Source: JBCBWG01 sp039817205 (lineage in GTDB: Bacteria; Pseudomonadota; Alphaproteobacteria; Rhizobiales; Hyphomicrobiaceae). From it: a stretch of DNA of 9,916 nt. Below the pieces are notes generated by a model. It saw nothing but the letters and a program-made list of their open reading frames with translations, did not search any database and was not told the DNA's origin. Position 1 is the first letter of the stretch; the number at the start of each line of letters is the position of its first letter. Location: contig JBCBWG010000113.1 of NCBI GenBank assembly GCA_039817205.1, positions 1 through 9,916 of the forward strand, given 5' to 3'. The translations under genes were made by a program, and so were the position numbers. This document shows, piece after piece, positions 6,314-9,916 of the stretch.

Positions 6314-6967
6314 TTAGGACGATGCTGGCGTGTCAGCACCGGTGGCGAGTTCAAACTCTTCACGCTTCGACATCACGCGGTCGATCAGACCGAATGCGGC
6401 GGATTCGTCTGCCGTCATGAAATAATCGCGATCCAGCGTCCGCTCGATCTCCTCATAAGGCTTACCCGTGTGATGAACGTAAACCTCGTTCAGGCGCCGC
6501 TTCATTTTCACGATATCTTCGGCATGCCGCTCAATGTCGGAGGCCTGCCCCTGAAAACCGCCCGACGGCTGGTGCAGCATAATCCGCGCATTCTTTAGGG
6601 CGTAGCGCATGTCTTTGGCGCCTGCGCATAACAACAGCGAGCCCATGGACGCGGCCTGACCGATGCAAAGCGTTGCAACCGGCGGTTTGATGAACTGCAT
6701 CGTGTCGTAGATCGCCATCCCGCTGGTCACCACGCCGCCAGGCGAGTTGATGTACATGGAGATTTCTTTTTTGGGGTTGTCGGCTTCCAAATAGAGAAGC
6801 TGCATGCAGATCGACGAGGCCATGTTGTCTTCGATCGGGCCGGTCACGAAGATGATGCGCTCCTTCAGGAGACGCGATGGCAGATCGTATCCGCGCTCAC
6901 CGCGCGAGGTCTGCTCGACGATCATTGGCCAGAAGGAACCAGTTAGCTGTGCGACGGGATCGCTCAT
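6314..6967 (-). CDS. clpP: ClpP, proteolytic subunit of the Clp protease
   Basis: ClpP is a serine peptidase that forms a two-ring, fourteen-subunit chamber and cleaves proteins delivered by ClpX or ClpA. The product is 217 residues, slightly longer than the usual 195-210. The catalytic triad is complete: S107 in GQAASMGS, H132 in MLHQPSGG and D181 in LDRDYFM. The oxyanion-hole glycines (SPGG) are at 75-78. The N-terminus (MSDPVAQLTG, then PMIVEQTSRGERGYD) matches the alphaproteobacterial form and includes a short propeptide-like leader. The ATG at 6967 has only a weak, distant purine stretch upstream. It lies 193 bp downstream of tig on the same strand. The usual partner clpX is not adjacent. 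Confidence 0.98.
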   Translation of the reverse strand: MSDPVAQLTGSFWPMIVEQTSRGERGYDLPSRLLKERIIFVTGPIEDNMASSICMQLLYLEADNPKKEISMYINSPGGVVTSGMAIYDTMQFIKPPVATLCIGQAASMGSLLLCAGAKDMRYALKNARIMLHQPSGGFQGQASDIERHAEDIVKMKRRLNEVYVHHTGKPYEEIERTLDRDYFMTADESAAFGLIDRVMSKREEFELATGADTPASS

Positions 6968-7132
6968 GTGTGCGCTTTCTTTCTCGTTTCAACGGCTCAG
7001 TCATTTTGCGTTTGTTCGCAGCCTAGGTCTCTTGCGCGCCATGTCACATGACGCGGTCACAGCATGATCTCGACACTCCGAGCGTCACGGTCGCGGCGAA
7101 ACCTCGGCTGCCGACCAGATCTCCTGCCGAAG

Positions 7133-7150
7133 GACCGGCTCTGACCGGCT
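7133..7150. repeat. Short direct repeat after the tig stop codon
   Basis: GACCGGCT occurs at 7133-7140 and again at 7143-7150, in the tig-clpP spacer just past the tig stop. The rest of this 193-bp spacer shows the odd palindrome CATGTCACATG (7040-7050) but no clear terminator or promoter. Confidence 0.4.
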
Positions 7151-7160
7151 TTGGCTCCAC

Positions 7161-8546
7161 CTAAACCGCCGGTGCCGGCGCGGCTGTGGCATCGTCCTCG
7201 TCATCAAGCGGCGTCGTTAACTCCTCAACGGACACCTTCTTTTCCGCCGGATCGGCTTTGCTGAGAATGTAGTCGACGACCTTTTCCTCGAAGATTGGCG
7301 CCCGCAACTGAGAAATCGCGCCGGGCGTCTTCTCATAGTATTCGTACACAAGCTTTTCCTGTCCCGGGAATTGGCGGGTTTGCTGGACGAGGGCTTGGCG
7401 AAGCTCGTCTTGCGTGACCTCAATTTGGCCCTGCTCGCCGATCTCGCCAATCACGAGACCGAGCCGCACGCGACGCTCGGCTAGGCCTTTGTATTCGGCG
7501 CGCGTCTCGTCTTCCGTTTTCTCCTGATCTTCGTCTGCGAACGACTTCCCATTCTGCTCCATTTGCTTCTGGAGCTCACTCCAAAGCCCGTCGAACTCGG
7601 CATCGACCAGGGTGGGTGGCAATTCGAACGTGTGACGCTCATCGAGCTGATCGAGGAGCTGGCGCTTCAACTTGGCCCTGCTGACCTGTTCGTACTCGGA
7701 GCCGATTTGCGTTGAAACGGCCTCGCGAAGCTGCGCGAGATTTTCGGTCCCGAGCGTTTGCGCGAACTCGTCGTTGATCTCGGGCGTTTTTGGGCTCGCG
7801 ACTTCCTTGACCTTGCATTCGAATTGAGCAGCTTTGCCCGCGAGGTTTTCAGCCTGGTAGTCTTCGGGGAAGTTTGCGGTGACGATCCGCTCTTCGTCGG
7901 CCTTTGCGCCGCTGAGCCCGTCTTCAAACCCGGGAATAAAATTCCCCTGGCCGAGCACGATTTGGACGTCTTCCGCCGTGCCGCCTTCAAACGCCTCGCC
8001 ATCAATCTTGCCGACGAAATCAACGGTGACCCGATCACCCTCTTCGGCCGCGCGGTCCTCGGCCGGCTCGAACGCGACGTTGCGGGTTGCAATCTCGGAG
8101 ACGGCATCATCGACGGCCTTGTCCTCGACGTCGGCCGTCAGTTTTTCAAGCGTCAGCGTTGACAAGTCGACCAGATCAAACTTTGGCAGGATCTCGTAAG
8201 CCATTGAAAACTTGAGGTCGGACTTGCCTGCAATGACGTTCTCGATTTCCGCCTCGTCCTCCGGCAAATCCACCTTCGGTTGCATCGCCGGGCGTTCGTC
8301 GCGCTCGTCCAAAGCTTTGCGCGTCGTCTCTTCTACGGCCTCTTGCAGCACTTCAGCCATAACGGAGCGACCGAATACTTTTCGCAAATGGGTTGCCGGG
8401 ACCTTGCCCTTGCGAAAGCCCTTAAGTTGCACCCGGTTCTTCATTTCGTCGATCCGCTGATCGACGCGCGCCGACAGATCGGAGGCTGGCAGGATGACCG
8501 CCAACTCGCGTTTGAGACCGTCGGCGTTTGTTTCCGTCACCTGCAT
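7161..8546 (-). CDS. tig: Trigger factor, ribosome-associated chaperone and prolyl isomerase
   Basis: Trigger factor binds ribosomal protein L23 at the tunnel exit, shields nascent chains and catalyses proline isomerisation. The 461-residue product has the three expected parts. The N-terminal ribosome-binding domain carries the signature GFRKGKVP at 43-50. An FKBP-like isomerase domain spans about 160-250 (GDRVTVDFVGKIDG, then FIPGFEDGLSG). A helical C-terminal chaperone domain follows to about 440. The tail (LDDEDDATAAPAPAV) is acidic then Ala/Pro-rich, as in many alphaproteobacteria. A longer frame with a GTG at 8606 would add 20 residues, but the ATG at 8546 gives the standard start MQVTETNADGLKREL and has GGGAT about ten bases upstream, so I chose it. 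It sits upstream of clpP on the same strand, the typical tig-clpP order, and 120 bases downstream of a tRNA-Leu gene with which it may be co-transcribed. Confidence 0.97.
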   Translation of the reverse strand: MQVTETNADGLKRELAVILPASDLSARVDQRIDEMKNRVQLKGFRKGKVPATHLRKVFGRSVMAEVLQEAVEETTRKALDERDERPAMQPKVDLPEDEAEIENVIAGKSDLKFSMAYEILPKFDLVDLSTLTLEKLTADVEDKAVDDAVSEIATRNVAFEPAEDRAAEEGDRVTVDFVGKIDGEAFEGGTAEDVQIVLGQGNFIPGFEDGLSGAKADEERIVTANFPEDYQAENLAGKAAQFECKVKEVASPKTPEINDEFAQTLGTENLAQLREAVSTQIGSEYEQVSRAKLKRQLLDQLDERHTFELPPTLVDAEFDGLWSELQKQMEQNGKSFADEDQEKTEDETRAEYKGLAERRVRLGLVIGEIGEQGQIEVTQDELRQALVQQTRQFPGQEKLVYEYYEKTPGAISQLRAPIFEEKVVDYILSKADPAEKKVSVEELTTPLDDEDDATAAPAPAV

Positions 8547-8572
8547 TGGTGCAATCCCATCCCAATCAATGT

Positions 8573-8606
8573 GTGGCGCGTGGCGTTTTCCGCCAATGCA
8601 CGCCAC
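8573..8606 (-). repeat. Nested hairpin in the tig leader
   Basis: A 6-bp outer stem (GTGGCG at 8573-8578 with CGCCAC at 8601-8606) encloses a 5-bp inner stem (TGGCG at 8581-8585, CGCCA at 8591-8595, five-base loop). It lies 26 bases upstream of the tig ATG, between the tRNA and tig, with no T-run. It could mark processing between tRNA and mRNA or affect tig expression. The pairing is seen; the function is unknown. Confidence 0.45.
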
Positions 8607-8666
8607 CGAACTTCACCGCACGCGACCTGGGGCTTGAGCGTTGAGCCCGGCGCGTCAATCTCAGTG

Positions 8667-8751
<85 letters not shown>

Positions 8752-9061
8752 GAATGCGAACTGGTCCAGCGGCGGTTTCGCAAGGCGATCCTCGCGATCC
8801 GGGCCTGATCACGTCAAAGCAGAAAAGACGCCGCCGAACAAACCCCGATCCGTCGCGGAATTCTGACGGGCCTGGATCGTGTGCCTCGCCGACGCGGCCG
8901 ACCCTCGGGGCCGCACGCCGGCTGGCGATGCGCGGGTATATCCGGGCTCGATGGCCGAAATCAATGCTTGATCCGACGAACTGGGCGGGGAATGCGCGCG
9001 GCTGGTTGAAGGTCAATGAAGTCGAGCGCACGACCGTTGCTACGAATTGCCATGGCTTGGC

Positions 9062-9104
9062 CGGTTGCCCGGCGCGCTTAGCCCCTCTTTAAGTCGGGCA
9101 ACCG
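9062..9104 (+). repeat. Perfect 10-bp inverted repeat upstream of nuoE
   Basis: CGGTTGCCCG (9062-9071) and CGGGCAACCG (9095-9104) are exact reverse complements separated by 23 bases, and end 29 bases before the nuoE ATG. This is the best inverted repeat in the non-coding part of the window. It could be an operator, a leader hairpin that controls nuoE, or part of a transcription stop. No T-run follows it. Confidence 0.6.
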
Positions 9105-9123
9105 CCGTCTATCAGATCGCCTT

Positions 9124-9128
9124 GGAGG
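9124..9128 (+). promoter_or_regulatory. nuoE ribosome-binding site (decides the start)
   Basis: GGAGG lies five bases before ATG 9134. It fixes the start downstream of the longer open frame from 9047, whose extra 29 residues would be encoded across the inverted repeat and are not family-like. Confidence 0.85.
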
Positions 9129-9133
9129 CTCCT

Positions 9134-9748
9134 ATGGCCGTTCGCCGCCTGCATCCCGAACAGCCCACATCGTTTGAGTTTTCAGGTGAAAACCTGACCT
9201 GGGCCCGCGAGACGATCGCCAAGTACCCGGATGGCAAACAGGCGTCGGCGATTATCCCGCTGCTGTGGCGCGCTCAGGAGCAGCACGACGGCTGGCTGCC
9301 CGAACCAGCGCTCAGGTATGTGTCTGATATGTTGGATATGCCATACATCCGAGCCTATGAGATCGCGACGTTCTACACGATGTTTCAGCTCGCACCCGTG
9401 GGTAAGGCGGCCCATGTTCAGGTGTGCGGGACAACCCCGTGTATGTTGCGTGGGTCAGAGGACCTGAAAGCCGTTTGCAAACGCCGGATCGCGCAGAACC
9501 CGCATGAGCTCTCCGCCGATGGTCAGTTCTCTTGGGAGGAAGTCGAGTGCCTCGGCTCGTGCGCGAACGCGCCGATGGTCCAGATCTGGAAAGACACTTA
9601 CGAAGACCTGACGCCCGAGCTGCTTGAGCGCGTGCTGGACGGTTTCGCCGCGGGCGATCCGCCGAAACCCGGATCGCAGACCGGCCGCACTTCGAGTTGC
9701 CCAACCGATGGCCCAACGACGTTGAAAGACCTCGCCTTCGAGGACTGA
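9134..9748 (+). CDS. nuoE: NADH-quinone oxidoreductase subunit E (NuoE, 24 kDa)
   Basis: NuoE is a peripheral-arm subunit of respiratory complex I that carries the N1a [2Fe-2S] cluster and works with NuoF in NADH oxidation. The 204-residue product has the thioredoxin-like family pattern. The four cluster ligands are C98 and C103 (CGTTPC) and C139 and C143 (CLGSC), preceded by the conserved IATFYTMF region at 77-84. A C-terminal extension after about residue 170 (PPKPGSQTGRTSSCP, then GPTTL) is longer than in E. coli but resembles alphaproteobacterial and mitochondrial-type NuoE. It contains an extra cysteine at 189. The ATG at 9134 is chosen for its GGAGG and family-like N-terminus (MAVRRLHPEQP). 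Most alphaproteobacteria have nuoE directly after nuoD; here the gene to the left is a divergent tRNA-Leu. The genes to the right are beyond the window. Confidence 0.97.
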   Translation: MAVRRLHPEQPTSFEFSGENLTWARETIAKYPDGKQASAIIPLLWRAQEQHDGWLPEPALRYVSDMLDMPYIRAYEIATFYTMFQLAPVGKAAHVQVCGTTPCMLRGSEDLKAVCKRRIAQNPHELSADGQFSWEEVECLGSCANAPMVQIWKDTYEDLTPELLERVLDGFAAGDPPKPGSQTGRTSSCPTDGPTTLKDLAFED

Positions 9749-9870
9749 GCCCTGTTGCTCGGCCGCCGAAAGACGATCTCGGCTGGCGCGCTTAAGGCTA
9801 ACGACCATTGAAGCTGGCATGACCCCTGCAGCGGGCGGACTATTCCGTATCGCCAATCAGGGTCAGAGCC

Positions 9871-9916
9871 ATGTTCAAAAAGCCATCATCGCCTCCGGAA
9901 CCAGCACCGCTTCACG
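9871..9916 (+). CDS. Possible partial small hypothetical gene after nuoE
   Basis: An ATG at 9871 opens a frame (MFKKPSSPPEPAPLH) that runs off the window, with AGGG about 12 bases upstream. A second overlapping frame from ATG 9819 (MTPAAGGLFRIANQ and so on) is also open to the edge. Neither is the N-terminus of NuoF. Small hypothetical genes do occur between nuoE and nuoF in some alphaproteobacteria (recollection, not checked). The fragment is too short to choose. Confidence 0.25.
   Translation, partial: MFKKPSSPPEPAPLH

Larger units (their letters stand above)
8752..9133. other. Divergent intergenic region, tRNA-Leu / nuoE
   Basis: These 382 bp contain no recognisable gene. In particular no nuoD 3' end can be read here in any frame. 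The open frames that cross it also run through the tRNA or tig and are shadows. It should carry the tRNA promoter (minus) and a promoter for nuoE (plus). TTGACG on the minus strand near 8816 is a possible tRNA -35 without a clear -10. CTTTAA and CTATCA near 9087-9114 are a poor candidate for nuoE. A strong inverted repeat lies at 9062-9104. Confidence 0.55.

Noticed and set aside
7040..7050. CATGTCACATG palindrome upstream of clpP
   Set aside because: Short, single copy, and not aligned with any convincing promoter; probably chance.

Overview
This window is a core chromosomal region of an alphaproteobacterium. The evidence is the gene order tig-clpP-clpX-lon-hupB on one strand and the protein sequences (an 805-residue Lon, a 461-residue trigger factor, a ClpX with the alphaproteobacterial type of N-terminus, an HU of the HupB type). 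The DNA is moderately GC-rich. The Hyphomicrobiales (Rhizobiales) or a neighbouring order is my best guess; I cannot name the genus from sequence alone.

Layout, left to right. Positions 1-98 hold nothing I can support. HU (hupB, minus) follows with a clear rho-independent terminator. A 565-bp spacer contains repeats, a nested stem-loop and a candidate hupB promoter. Then come lon (minus) with its own terminator, a 762-bp spacer without a convincing gene, clpX (minus), a 412-bp spacer, a small secreted M15-type peptidase gene on the plus strand, a hairpin between convergent genes, clpP (minus), tig (minus), and a tRNA-Leu(UAG) gene (minus) with an encoded CCA end. A 382-bp divergent spacer leads to nuoE on the plus strand. 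The right edge cuts into what may be another small plus-strand gene.

The minus-strand genes form a protein quality-control neighbourhood. Trigger factor receives nascent chains at the ribosome, ClpX unfolds substrates and feeds them to the ClpP peptidase, and Lon is an independent ATP-dependent protease. HU is a nucleoid protein that often sits beside lon. The wide gaps and the separate terminators of lon and hupB suggest several transcription units rather than one long operon. NuoE belongs to respiratory complex I and is unrelated in function.

The genes are housekeeping genes with intact active-site residues, and I see no undescribed system. The points worth a second look are the M15 peptidase gene lying on the opposite strand between clpP and clpX, nuoE starting a transcription unit away from nuoABCD, and several inverted repeats in the leaders of hupB, lon, tig and nuoE. 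No mobile element, integrase, CRISPR array or riboswitch was recognised.
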